Assembly (NCBI GenBank): GCA_934718275.1
Contig: CAKUZD010000004.1
Coordinates: 1 to 64,000 of the forward strand
DNA from: an uncultured Candidatus Melainabacteria bacterium
GTDB lineage: Bacteria > Cyanobacteriota > Vampirovibrionia > Gastranaerophilales > Gastranaerophilaceae
DNA length: 64,000 nucleotides
Reading direction: 5' to 3'
Positions 42,092 through 50,678 of the stretch are shown here, in pieces; within the stretch, counting starts at the first letter, position 1, and the number at the start of each line of letters is the position of its first letter. The position numbers and the translations under genes were made by a program. The notes under the pieces are model-generated. The model made no database searches. It was not told the DNA's origin and worked only from the letters and a program-made list of their open reading frames with translations.

Positions 42092-44383
42092 TTATTTTAC
42101 TTTTGTTTCTAATAATTTAATACGTTTTTCTAAGTCATTAATGCGTTGTTCAGATTCTTTAATACGTTTTTCAGTGTCATTAATACGTTTTTCTTGAGCT
42201 TGATATTTTGCATCAAGTTCCTTAATCGCATTGATTACTGCATAGAACATATCTTCCATACGAATGCTTAAAAATCCGTCTGTACCTTTTTTTACTGCAT
42301 CAGGAAATACTTTCTGCAAATCCTGTGCAATTACGCCAACGTGCGGTTCTTTTGTTGTGTCTTTCTTGAATGTATAATTAAATACTTTCAATTGACGGAT
42401 TTTTTCTAGTCCTGAAGTATTTTCTTTTCCGACATATTTTAAGCGGCGGTCAGAGTAGTGCGTACTATCACCATTTGAAAAGGCTCCGTCAGCGTTGAGA
42501 GTTCTATACAATTCATCAGTGTTATATAACATTGCTTTTCTGAAATTTTTCTCTCCGGTAATACCCAACGCAGAAACTCTGTCAGTATAACCTGTAAAAT
42601 AATCTCCGGAAGGTCCTCCATTATCTGCACCTCTAGTTATAATAACACCTTTAACAATTAAATTCCCATTAATAATAACTCCAGTCTGAGTAAATCTTTT
42701 TTTGGTTCCATCAAACTTTAATTGGTTTCTAGAATTCATTACTTCTAAAACAGCAGAACCACCGTTAAATTTTGATTGACTACCAATAAATACGTGTTCT
42801 GTATTATCACTTTCGCTAGCCCAATCACTAGAAGATGTTGGACCAGAATAAGAACCAATACAAGTCTTATTTGAACCTTTTACATCATAGCAGGCTCCAT
42901 AGCCGATAGCTGTGTTAGTACTTCCTGTTGTATTTGAGTGTAAAGCTCCTACTCCAATTGCAACATTATATGAACCCGTAGTAGTATTATACATACTTGT
43001 AGTTCCCAAGGAAATATTACCAATCCCATTTGTTGTATTAATTGCTGCTCTATAACCTATTGCCAAGTTAGTAGAGCCTGTTGTTACATTCCTTAAAGCT
43101 TCTGTCCCAATAGCAACGTTATCAACTGCTGTGTCACTATTATTGCCCATTGTCAAATAACCAATAGCAACATTTTCACCATGTGTGTCGTCACCTGCAG
43201 TTTTAGCTCCTTTGCCAATTACTACATCTGCACTACCTGATGCAGTTGCGTTTTCTCCAATAGCAATCCCTGATGTTCCTGACGCTTGTGAGGTATTACC
43301 GATTGCAATACCCGACCCTGCTGACGCACTTGAACTGACACCAATTGCTATTGCATTATTAGCGCTAGAAGTAGTTCCTTTTCCTATAGATACTGTGTTA
43401 CTAGCACTAGAATTTGCACTGGAACCTATAGACACTGCATTGTCAGCGTTTGCAGTTGAGCTGACACCAATTGCAAGTCCTCTAGTGCCACTACCATCAG
43501 TAGTATTAGCATTAGCATTTGAACCAATAGCAATTGAGTCATTTCCAGCACCACTTTCAGAGCCGCTTGTTGCACCACTGCCTATTGCAATAGATTTAAA
43601 TACTCTAGCTTGTGCTGCATTCGCCGTTTCGCCATGGTTTTCTGCATTGGTTAAAGCTCCACCTATTGCAATTGCTCCATTCCCATTCGCTACAGCATTT
43701 GAACCAATAGCAATTGTTTTGGAGACACTTGTAGCTGCAGCGTTTGCGCTACCACCAATTCCAATGTTGCCACTTCCGGTAATTGCAACCATTGAATCGT
43801 CACCAATACCGATATTGTGTTCACCTGTTGATACGGCGCTCAATGTTGTTCCCAAGCCGATATTGTGACCGCCGGATGTTAATGATTGCATAGATTCATC
43901 GCCGATTGTAATATTACTTGCACCTGTTAAATCACCATTCGGCCAGTTATTCCAACCGATATTAATGTTCTCATTCCCGATTGCTGCAGCAGGACTACGG
44001 CGGTTGCCAAGTACTATACTTGAACCGTGGGTGCCATCTTTACTCATATACAATTCGCCTAAAATGTTGGCATTTGATTTAAATAATATATGGCTAAGAG
44101 AAGAACCTGCAGTGTTAATAATCAATTTAGCAAAATCAATATCTGCTCCTGCCGCAGTTTGCGTTGCTTCCGATTGGCCAATGAATGCTCTCATGGCTTG
44201 TCCCGGACCAAAGTAAGCATCCGAAGGGTTTGAAGTAACCCAATGCCAAGGAGAAGAATTATCTACCTTGTTTCTTGTAGTCATTACCGGAGCCATAGCT
44301 GCCAAAACTATACTGATAATAAGCATTACAATCATCATTTCAGCCAATGTGAAGGCTGACATACTTCCGTGTGTACGTTGCAT
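42092..44383 (-). CDS. Prepilin-like fibre with YadA-type head repeats and S74 autoprocessing domain
   Basis: A 763-residue chimera. Residues 1-35 are a type IV prepilin leader and helix (AFTLAEMMIVMLIISIV), with Ala rather than Gly at the cleavage site. Residues about 140-490 are a long array of AIAIGSNA-like repeats, the left-handed beta-roll of trimeric autotransporter heads. Residues about 640-740 form an endosialidase-type intramolecular chaperone (peptidase S74) with the cleavage serine in YSDRRLK (near 643) and HVGVIAQDLQKVFPDAV. A heptad coiled coil (RIKESEQRINDLEKRI) ends the protein. AAAGGAT precedes the ATG. It probably builds a trimeric surface fibre anchored through pilin-type processing. 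Confidence 0.88.
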   Translation of the reverse strand: MQRTHGSMSAFTLAEMMIVMLIISIVLAAMAPVMTTRNKVDNSSPWHWVTSNPSDAYFGPGQAMRAFIGQSEATQTAAGADIDFAKLIINTAGSSLSHILFKSNANILGELYMSKDGTHGSSIVLGNRRSPAAAIGNENINIGWNNWPNGDLTGASNITIGDESMQSLTSGGHNIGLGTTLSAVSTGEHNIGIGDDSMVAITGSGNIGIGGSANAAATSVSKTIAIGSNAVANGNGAIAIGGALTNAENHGETANAAQARVFKSIAIGSGATSGSESGAGNDSIAIGSNANANTTDGSGTRGLAIGVSSTANADNAVSIGSSANSSASNTVSIGKGTTSSANNAIAIGVSSSASAGSGIAIGNTSQASGTSGIAIGENATASGSADVVIGKGAKTAGDDTHGENVAIGYLTMGNNSDTAVDNVAIGTEALRNVTTGSTNLAIGYRAAINTTNGIGNISLGTTSMYNTTTGSYNVAIGVGALHSNTTGSTNTAIGYGACYDVKGSNKTCIGSYSGPTSSSDWASESDNTEHVFIGSQSKFNGGSAVLEVMNSRNQLKFDGTKKRFTQTGVIINGNLIVKGVIITRGADNGGPSGDYFTGYTDRVSALGITGEKNFRKAMLYNTDELYRTLNADGAFSNGDSTHYSDRRLKYVGKENTSGLEKIRQLKVFNYTFKKDTTKEPHVGVIAQDLQKVFPDAVKKGTDGFLSIRMEDMFYAVINAIKELDAKYQAQEKRINDTEKRIKESEQRINDLEKRIKLLETKVK

Positions 44384-44612
44384 TAACTATCCTTTCTATA
44401 TGGAATATTAATTAATTGATTTACTCTTTCATTCCTTATAATATTCTCATTATACCCATTTTTATTAAAATATGCAACATGTTAAAGTATAAAATCTTTA
44501 CAGGTTCCTTTTTTAATTGCAAATAGCCCAACAGAATAACCTCTTACGGTAATGTTTATAACCATCGGTAAAGTACATAATCTAATATGGTTTTTTAAAA
44601 AATATTTTTTCG

Positions 44613-44634
44613 TGAATTTTTTATAAAAAATTCA
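44613..44634. promoter_or_regulatory. Perfect 22-base palindrome before the SLH gene
   Basis: TGAATTTTTTATAAAAAATTCA is its own reverse complement and ends six bases before the AAGGAGGT Shine-Dalgarno of the SLH gene. It may be an operator or an mRNA-stabilising hairpin. Confidence 0.6.
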
Positions 44635-44652
44635 TTACACAAGGAGGTAAAA

Positions 44653-46689
44653 ATGACAATTAAAAAACTTACTGTGGCAGCTGCAATTGCCGTTGGAATA
44701 GCAACGTGTTCCTTGAATCAAGCTATTGCGGCTTGTCCTTGCGCAACCCCTGAGAAACCGGCACCTTGCGCAGAACCGCTACCTGTTGTAACAGGCCCTG
44801 CATGCCCATGTGAAACGGTTAAACCTAACACATGTTCAAAATGTAAAAAAGCTATGCCTGATTGCGATTGCAAAAAACAGGAAGCAAAACCATGTGACCC
44901 ATGTGAAAAACAGAAAAAATCTGACTGCGGATGTCCTGATGAAATTAGTTGTGACAAACCTGCAGATCCGGCCTGCGCAATTTGTCCTCAAACAGGCAAG
45001 CCTGACAGAAAAGACATGAAACAGGTTTATGGTTATCCTAATGCAATTTACGGTACAAACAATTACGTAGGCCAACCTGCAAACTCAATCTTTTCAACAG
45101 ATACTCCGCATGCAGCCACCGCAAGAGCTTTATCATCAGCTATTAACGGTACAACAGTTGCAACTGACGGGCAAATTACAGGTGCCGCAACTCAAATGCC
45201 TTGCTTAAATGAAGCACCTACGCGCCATAACGGTATTCCAATTGAAAGAAATGAACGTCTTATGGACGGAAACAACTGTCCTATTGATTTTCAGTCAACA
45301 AATTCAATTGATGCAGTGAAAAAATCATTCGTTCCTTATGAAATACCCAATCAAATAATGCAGACAACCGGTGCTGCTGCAAATTTAGGCGGTTGTCAAT
45401 TCCCTGATGTTCCTAACGGTTTTTGGGCTGCATGTGATATCGACAAACTTGCTATTAATGACGTAGTTGTCGGTTATCCTGACGGATATTTCAAACCAAA
45501 CAGAAATATTTCCCGAGCAGAATTCGCAACGATTTTGGTTAAAGGTTTCAATTTGGACAAGTGCGAAATGCCTAGAGAAGGTTTGTTTAAAGACGTTCCT
45601 CGAAGTAATTGGGCTAACCCTGCAATTGCAAAAGCAGTTGATGAAGATTTGTTAAAGGGTTATCCTGATGGCAACTTTAGACCAAATCACCCTGTAACCA
45701 GAGTAGAAGCTCTTGCTACTATTGCTAAAGGTATGACTTGCGATATAGACCAATGCAAGGCTGATGAAATCTTGAGTAAATATGCAGATGGCGGGTCTAT
45801 TCCAAATTGGGCAAGAATTCCGGTTGCAAAATCACTTGAAAATGGAGCTTTGAAAGATATGCCTAATCCAAATATGATTATGCCTAATAAAGAAGCTTCT
45901 CGTGCAGAAGTTGCCTCAATGATGCAAACAGTGCGTGTAGCATTGGGTTATGATACGAATCCTAAAACTGCAAATAATATCTGCCCTGCTTGCCCTGTAA
46001 ACAAAAATGCTTTTGTTGAAAATGAAGAAATTGTAAAAATCCCTACATTGAAAGTTAAAATGATTGACCAATTAACTGCAAAATCTTCTCACGTAGGTCA
46101 ATATTTTAGAGCCAATACCCTTGAAGATGTTACAATTAATGGTGTAACTTACCCTTGCGGTTCAACCGTAACAGGTCAAGTGGTAGAAGTTATCAGGCCA
46201 TCAGGCTGTGATAAAGGTGCTTTAAAACTATCATTTACGGATATTAAAAATGGTGATTGCAAGACAAAATTGCCTAAACAAATTTTACAAGCACAAGTTA
46301 ACAAATCAAAACAGGTCAACCCTGTCGCAAGATTGGTTGAAATGCCGTTTACATTGGCAGGTTCTTTAGTTGGTGTGGCAGGTAGAACTGTCGGTGGTGT
46401 TGTTACAAATCTTGGTAATGCCGTAGAAAATGTTTCAAATGATGCGGGTTATATGCTAGGACACGCATTCCAAGGTCAATTCGGAGCTGCTGCACGTAAC
46501 TTGGGTGACGGCTTGTGGGAAACTGTTAAAGCTCCTGTTGACGTAACAAGAACAGCACTTTCAGGTACAATGGGATTATTCCAAACTACAGGCGACGAAT
46601 TTGCTTACCTTGTTGACCCTCGTGGATATAAAATCTCCGCAGTTAACCCAAGAGAACACATTACTATTGCTTTCGGATGTAATGAGTAA
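44653..46689 (+). CDS. Cysteine-rich SLH-domain surface protein
   Basis: A 678-residue exported protein. It has a signal peptide (1-26, ending QAIAA), then a region of about 90 residues packed with Cys and Pro (CPC, CKKC, CDCKK and CDPCEK motifs). Three S-layer homology domains follow (about 247-297, 310-360 and 375-425; FPDVPNGFW.., VGYPDGYFKPNRNISRAEF, LLKGYPDGNFRPNHPVTRVEA). The C-terminal domain of about 220 residues is of unknown type, with no porin barrel evident. SLH domains bind peptidoglycan-linked polymers. The perfect AAGGAGGT site suggests high expression. Base composition is more GC-rich than the neighbours. Confidence 0.88.
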   Translation: MTIKKLTVAAAIAVGIATCSLNQAIAACPCATPEKPAPCAEPLPVVTGPACPCETVKPNTCSKCKKAMPDCDCKKQEAKPCDPCEKQKKSDCGCPDEISCDKPADPACAICPQTGKPDRKDMKQVYGYPNAIYGTNNYVGQPANSIFSTDTPHAATARALSSAINGTTVATDGQITGAATQMPCLNEAPTRHNGIPIERNERLMDGNNCPIDFQSTNSIDAVKKSFVPYEIPNQIMQTTGAAANLGGCQFPDVPNGFWAACDIDKLAINDVVVGYPDGYFKPNRNISRAEFATILVKGFNLDKCEMPREGLFKDVPRSNWANPAIAKAVDEDLLKGYPDGNFRPNHPVTRVEALATIAKGMTCDIDQCKADEILSKYADGGSIPNWARIPVAKSLENGALKDMPNPNMIMPNKEASRAEVASMMQTVRVALGYDTNPKTANNICPACPVNKNAFVENEEIVKIPTLKVKMIDQLTAKSSHVGQYFRANTLEDVTINGVTYPCGSTVTGQVVEVIRPSGCDKGALKLSFTDIKNGDCKTKLPKQILQAQVNKSKQVNPVARLVEMPFTLAGSLVGVAGRTVGGVVTNLGNAVENVSNDAGYMLGHAFQGQFGAAARNLGDGLWETVKAPVDVTRTALSGTMGLFQTTGDEFAYLVDPRGYKISAVNPREHITIAFGCNE

Positions 46690-46767
46690 AAACAATCGGG
46701 TGATTAAAATAAAATTTAGTTAACCTGATAGTTTAATAAACACAGTACAAATTGTTCGTTGTCTGAG

Positions 46768-46807
46768 GAAATCCGGTGTCTTAAAAAAAGATATCGGATT
46801 TCTTTTT
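46768..46807 (+). terminator. Terminator of the SLH gene
   Basis: A 13-pair stem (GAAATCCGGTGTC with GATATCGGATTTC, two G-U) and a 9-base loop are followed by TTTTT, about 80 bases past the stop codon. Confidence 0.85.
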
Positions 46808-46862
46808 AATATGTTAAACAATAAATTACAAATTGTTACGATACTATTTTAAAAGTTTTTTG

Positions 46863-46892
46863 TTTAAAGTATGCTTGGCATGTGTATATAAT
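46863..46892 (+). promoter_or_regulatory. Promoter of the DUF47-pit operon
   Basis: TTTAAA and a perfect TATAAT are 18 bases apart, giving a leader of about 26 bases before the ATG at 46925. No Pho box was recognised. Confidence 0.6.
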
Positions 46893-46924
46893 TAAATACA
46901 CGGTATTAACAAAGGAAGGTAAAT

Positions 46925-47566
46925 ATGCCAAAATTTAACTTGATGTCATACATTATGCCACCTGAGGACAAAATGTTCTTTACATATTTTCAGGATAGTG
47001 CAGAGATTTGCCAAAAAACTGCCAGATTATATGACAAGATTATGCATGACAAATTAACTGATGAATATAAAGAGAAAGCTTTGAAATATAAAAAGAAAGG
47101 TAAACTTTCGTATAAAGCCGTTTTAAAACAGTTAAATAAAAGCTTTATTACTCCAATTGAAAGAGAAGATATTCAGACAATTGCAGTACAACTAAATAAA
47201 ATTACTAAAAAAATTGTAAAAGCCTGCTTGAATTTGGAAGTGTACAGATTAAACGATTACACCGAAGAAATGAAAGAACAGGCTTTAACTTTAGTTCAGG
47301 CTACTGATAAACTTGCTGAAATAGTGAAACTGTTTAAAAAAGTTTCTGATGTAGAAAAAATTACAAAGTTGAATATAGAAATGAAAGAAATTGAAGCTCA
47401 TGGTGATGAAATTCATCGCCGTGCTATGGGAAATCTTTTCTCAGGTAAATACGAAGCTCTTGAGGTTATAAAATTAAGAGATATGTATAAAGAAATTGAA
47501 AATGCCTTTGATGCTTGTTTCTATGTTACAGATACAATTCTGAATGTTGTTTTGAAACAATCATAA
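46925..47566 (+). CDS. DUF47/PhoU-like phosphate transport accessory protein
   Basis: A 213-residue all-helical protein of the DUF47 family, a PhoU relative that accompanies PiT phosphate permeases. Visible features are the opening PPEDKMFFTYFQDSAEIC, the central EAHGDEIHRRAMGNLF metal-binding E-x-x-x-D/E-x-x-H-like segment, and the closing KEIENAFDACFYVTDTIL. AAGGAAGG is a good Shine-Dalgarno. The permease gene follows after 78 bases, so they form an operon. It probably modulates phosphate uptake. Confidence 0.92.
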   Translation: MPKFNLMSYIMPPEDKMFFTYFQDSAEICQKTARLYDKIMHDKLTDEYKEKALKYKKKGKLSYKAVLKQLNKSFITPIEREDIQTIAVQLNKITKKIVKACLNLEVYRLNDYTEEMKEQALTLVQATDKLAEIVKLFKKVSDVEKITKLNIEMKEIEAHGDEIHRRAMGNLFSGKYEALEVIKLRDMYKEIENAFDACFYVTDTILNVVLKQS

Positions 47567-47644
47567 TTGCTATTTAGATTTTTCGTTAATCTTTTTAAGG
47601 TTGCGATATTTATAAAAAAGAATTAAGGATAAAAATAAAAATCA

Positions 47645-48658
47645 ATGATAACAATTTTAATATTAATAGCTGTAATAATCGTAGCACTTGCTTTTGAGTT
47701 TATTAACGGATTTCATGATTGTGCAAATGCAATTGCGACAGTAGTGTCTACAAAAGTATTATCCCCAAAACAGGCAGTATTGTTTGGAGCAAGTTTAGAG
47801 TTTATTGGAGCGTTAACAGGTACACACGTTGCCAAAACCATTGGTTCCGGAATTGTTAATGCTGATATGATTACGTTGACGGTAATTTTCTGTGCTTTAT
47901 TAGCTGCGGTAATTTGGAATTTATTTACTTGGTGGCTCGGACTCCCTTCAAGTTCTTCTCATGCTCTTATCGGAGGACTTTTGGGGGCTGCTATTGTAAA
48001 GGCCGGTACGGGGGTTGTTCATATCCATACGTTAATGGATAAAGTTATTATCCCGATGTTTACATCACCTATGTTAGGTTTTTGCGTAGGTTTTGCATTA
48101 ATGCTTTTGATAGCTTGGGTTGTTATTGTTTTAAGGGAAACTCCAAATACTGTTAACAAGCAGTTTCGAAAATTACAACTTTTGTCATCAGGTTTAATGG
48201 CATTGAGCCATGGTTCTAATGATGCACAGAAAACAATGGGTATAATTACTTTGGCATTATTAGCAGGTGGAGTTTTAAAACCTGATCCTACAGGTGGTTT
48301 TGAAATTCCTTTGTACGTTATTATTGCTTGTGCATTGACTATGGCTGCCGGTACAATGAATGGTGGTTGGAAAATTATCAAAACAATGGGGCATAAAATT
48401 ATTAAACTTAAACCTATCCACGGTTTTGCTGCTGAGACTTCTGCTGCGGGTTTAATTTTGACAGCATCGCATTTTGGTATTCCATTGAGTACGACACATG
48501 TAATTTCCACTGCGATTATGGGTGTTGGGTCAACATTCCATGCTCATGCAGTAAAATGGAGAATTGTTGGTAATATCGTAATAGCTTGGGTTGTAACAAT
48601 TCCGGCTTGTATGATTATTTCTTCGATTATATATTCTTTAATTTATAAAATTTTTTAA
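47645..48658 (+). CDS. pit: PiT-family inorganic phosphate permease
   Basis: A cation-coupled phosphate transporter. The 337-residue protein has about ten membrane segments and the two inverted PiT signatures: EFINGFHDCANAIATVVSTK near residue 19 and LMALSHGSNDAQKTMGI near 185. GLPSSSSHALIGG and GIPLSTTHVISTAIMGVG are the matching re-entrant loops. It is shorter than E. coli PitA (about 500) because the central cytoplasmic loop is absent. AAGGAT lies unusually far (about 16 bases) before the ATG. It follows its DUF47 partner. Confidence 0.95.
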   Translation: MITILILIAVIIVALAFEFINGFHDCANAIATVVSTKVLSPKQAVLFGASLEFIGALTGTHVAKTIGSGIVNADMITLTVIFCALLAAVIWNLFTWWLGLPSSSSHALIGGLLGAAIVKAGTGVVHIHTLMDKVIIPMFTSPMLGFCVGFALMLLIAWVVIVLRETPNTVNKQFRKLQLLSSGLMALSHGSNDAQKTMGIITLALLAGGVLKPDPTGGFEIPLYVIIACALTMAAGTMNGGWKIIKTMGHKIIKLKPIHGFAAETSAAGLILTASHFGIPLSTTHVISTAIMGVGSTFHAHAVKWRIVGNIVIAWVVTIPACMIISSIIYSLIYKIF

Positions 48659-48728
48659 TGGTATATAGATACATTTGTTAGGTGTTAAAATTAAATTAAA
48701 CAAATGATGACTTTTTCGTTAAAATTAT

Positions 48729-48734
48729 TATAAT
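48729..48734 (+). promoter_or_regulatory. -10 hexamer of the gene at 48741
   Basis: A perfect TATAAT ends 6 bases before the ATG. No Shine-Dalgarno is present and the -35 is weak. Confidence 0.55.
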
Positions 48735-48740
48735 TATTGT

Positions 48741-49412
48741 ATGAAAAAGTTTTTGGTTTTGTCATTAGCCTTAATACTCAGTTCTACAAGTTGTTTTGCT
48801 TGGGGGTGGAAGAAAAAAGAACAGTCAAAAATTGATACTTCCAATATTGAGGTACAAGCTGAAGGTAGGGGGTACAAAGGAACTTTGCCGGATGTTTCCA
48901 AAAACTTTAAGACTAATGAGCCCAAAAAGTCAAAACCTGTTTTTGAGGACTCTAAAAATTTCAATTCATCACAGGAAATTAAACCTGTTCCGAGAGACAA
49001 CCCTGCGTTTGTAAATATTATTCTTAAAGAAGATAAGAGGTCTCCTTACATAAATGAGTTGAATTCAGATGTTATTCCGCAGCTTGAAAACTTGTTATTG
49101 TGTATTGAAAATAAAATGGATGTACAAAAATTTAATGCAAAGGTTTTTTTCTTTACTCAAACAGTTGAATATATGCAAAATGAATATGAAGGGAAGCCGG
49201 AGATTAATTTTGTTTCATTTAAAAAGTTGCAAGAATTGGGTAATCATGCAAAATCTGTAGCGACATTAAGACAAGAAGCTGAAAAATATAAACCTTATTT
49301 AGCATATACAGGGGCAGGTTATTTGTATAATGAAAATACAATTAATCAACAATTAGATTATTTAAAAACCGAAATTGAAGAAACTATAGTAATTTTGAAA
49401 GAGGCCAGATAA
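48741..49412 (+). CDS. Secreted hypothetical protein
   Basis: Unknown family, 223 residues. A signal peptide (MKK, hydrophobic core, cleavage near FAWG at about residue 19) is followed by a Lys/Pro/Asn-rich linker (about 22-85) and a helical C-terminal domain (about 95-223) with heptad-like leucines. No catalytic motif is seen. The start appears leaderless, with TATAAT ending 6 bases upstream. The solute-binding lipoprotein gene follows with its own promoter, so a shared function is not implied. Confidence 0.7.
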   Translation: MKKFLVLSLALILSSTSCFAWGWKKKEQSKIDTSNIEVQAEGRGYKGTLPDVSKNFKTNEPKKSKPVFEDSKNFNSSQEIKPVPRDNPAFVNIILKEDKRSPYINELNSDVIPQLENLLLCIENKMDVQKFNAKVFFFTQTVEYMQNEYEGKPEINFVSFKKLQELGNHAKSVATLRQEAEKYKPYLAYTGAGYLYNENTINQQLDYLKTEIEETIVILKEAR

Positions 49413-49437
49413 GTAATATACGTGTTTTAGAATAAAA

Positions 49438-49466
49438 TTGCCTTGAATAGGGTTTTATAGTAAAAT
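49438..49466 (+). promoter_or_regulatory. Promoter of the solute-binding lipoprotein gene (leaderless)
   Basis: TTGCCT and TAAAAT are exactly 17 bases apart. The -10 ends 6 bases before the ATG at 49473. Confidence 0.68.
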
Positions 49467-49472
49467 TAAATT

Positions 49473-50249
49473 ATGAAAAAGATTGTTTTAGCATTATTTT
49501 TATTATGTTTGTTATGTTGTGGTTGCGGGAAGAAAGCTGTTGTTAAAGATGATTTTTCGGCAATTGTTGAACGTGACAAAATTATTGTTGGTGTTCGTAA
49601 TGATACTCCGCCGTTTGGATTTAATGATAAAGATGGCAATATTATAGGTTATGACATTGACCTTGCAAGGTATATTGCTAAAGGGCTATTGGGTAGTGAA
49701 AAGAAGGTAGAATTTGTTCCCGTGACAGCTTCTAACAGGATTATGAAACTTAATTCCGGTGAAGTTGATTGTCTTATTGCAACAATGTCTATCACTGAGC
49801 AAAGACAACAATTTTTGAACTTTTCAACTCCATATTATATTGCGGGACAAGCTATATTAGTTAAAAATTCAAGCAAAGCAGCTTCGTTAAGAGATTTTGA
49901 AGGTAAAAGATTAATTATAGTTTTTGGCTCAACGAGTGAAAAAAATCTACGTTCAAATGTTCCTGAAGTAATTGTTATCGGGTATAAAACATATAATGAT
50001 GCATATAATGCTTTAAAAGCAGGAAAAGCAGATGGGATTGTGGCTGATGATACTATTCTTTTAGGCTTTTCTACAAATGATAAATCTGTAAAACTTTTGT
50101 CGAAACGATATTCAAAAGAACCTTATGCGGTTGTTTTTAGAAAAGACGAGGCTTCAGCAAGATTAAATGCAAAAATAAATTACATAATTGAAAATTTGCA
50201 GAGTACCGGAAGGTTAAACAGACTTCAAGAAAAATGGAAAATAAAATAA
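49473..50249 (+). CDS. Amino-acid-type ABC transporter solute-binding lipoprotein
   Basis: A 258-residue periplasmic binding protein of the family 3 (polar amino acid) type. The lipobox ends in CCGC (lipid-attached Cys around 16-19). The domain shows IIVGVRNDTPPFGFNDKDGNIIGYDIDLARYIA, SGEVDCLIATMSITEQRQQFLNFSTPYY and ALKAGKADGIVADD. The ligand is probably an amino acid but cannot be named. No permease or ATPase gene is next to it, so it is an orphan. It would have to dock on a system encoded elsewhere or act as a sensor. Confidence 0.88.
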   Translation: MKKIVLALFLLCLLCCGCGKKAVVKDDFSAIVERDKIIVGVRNDTPPFGFNDKDGNIIGYDIDLARYIAKGLLGSEKKVEFVPVTASNRIMKLNSGEVDCLIATMSITEQRQQFLNFSTPYYIAGQAILVKNSSKAASLRDFEGKRLIIVFGSTSEKNLRSNVPEVIVIGYKTYNDAYNALKAGKADGIVADDTILLGFSTNDKSVKLLSKRYSKEPYAVVFRKDEASARLNAKINYIIENLQSTGRLNRLQEKWKIK

Positions 50250-50266
50250 GATTTTTCTCGTTTTTA

Positions 50267-50677
50267 TTAATCATATAAATTTTTAATTTCTACTTTTGCA
50301 TTTTGGTTAATGAAATCTGTTAGTTTTATCATATTGTTGAAGATTTTTTCAGAAACTATATGTTCCATTTTGCAGGCAATTTCTACAGCTTCTTTTTTAT
50401 CAGCACCCAAGACGTTTACAAAAAAAGATGCGATATTTTCATGTTTTGTCAAAATATTTTTGGCAATATCTTCACCTTTTTGAGTTAATGTAATTGGCGA
50501 ATAAGGTGCGTAATTTATAAGTTTTTTTTCAGATAATACATTTAATGCACCTGTTACTGAGGCTTTTTTTACATTCAATTTATTTGCAATTTCCGTAACT
50601 TTTGCATTTCCATTTTTTAGAATTTGAATATAAATTTCTTCAATGTAGTCTTCAAGACTAACAGATAGTTTTTCCAT
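50267..50677 (-). CDS. DtxR/MntR-family metal-dependent regulator
   Basis: A 136-residue regulator: an N-terminal winged helix (EDYIEEIYIQI, TEIANKLNVKKASVTGALNVLSEKKLI, LTQKGEDIA) and a helical metal-binding/dimerisation domain (NILTKHENIASFFVNVLG, ACKMEHIVSEKI). It lacks the SH3-like domain of full DtxR, like MntR. It probably senses Mn2+ or Fe2+. AGGAGAA precedes the ATG. It ends the purB-gph operon, with one base between it and gph. Ferritin genes lie a few kilobases away, but regulation of them is speculation. Confidence 0.88.
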   Translation of the reverse strand: MEKLSVSLEDYIEEIYIQILKNGNAKVTEIANKLNVKKASVTGALNVLSEKKLINYAPYSPITLTQKGEDIAKNILTKHENIASFFVNVLGADKKEAVEIACKMEHIVSEKIFNNMIKLTDFINQNAKVEIKNLYD

Positions 50678-50678
50678 T

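Noticed and set aside
43185..43868. A 227-codon plus-strand frame rich in Ala, Pro and Ile
   Set aside because: It is the antisense shadow of the repeated AIAIGSNA codons in the prepilin-like fibre gene. Its periodic composition comes from those repeats, and it has no ribosome site.
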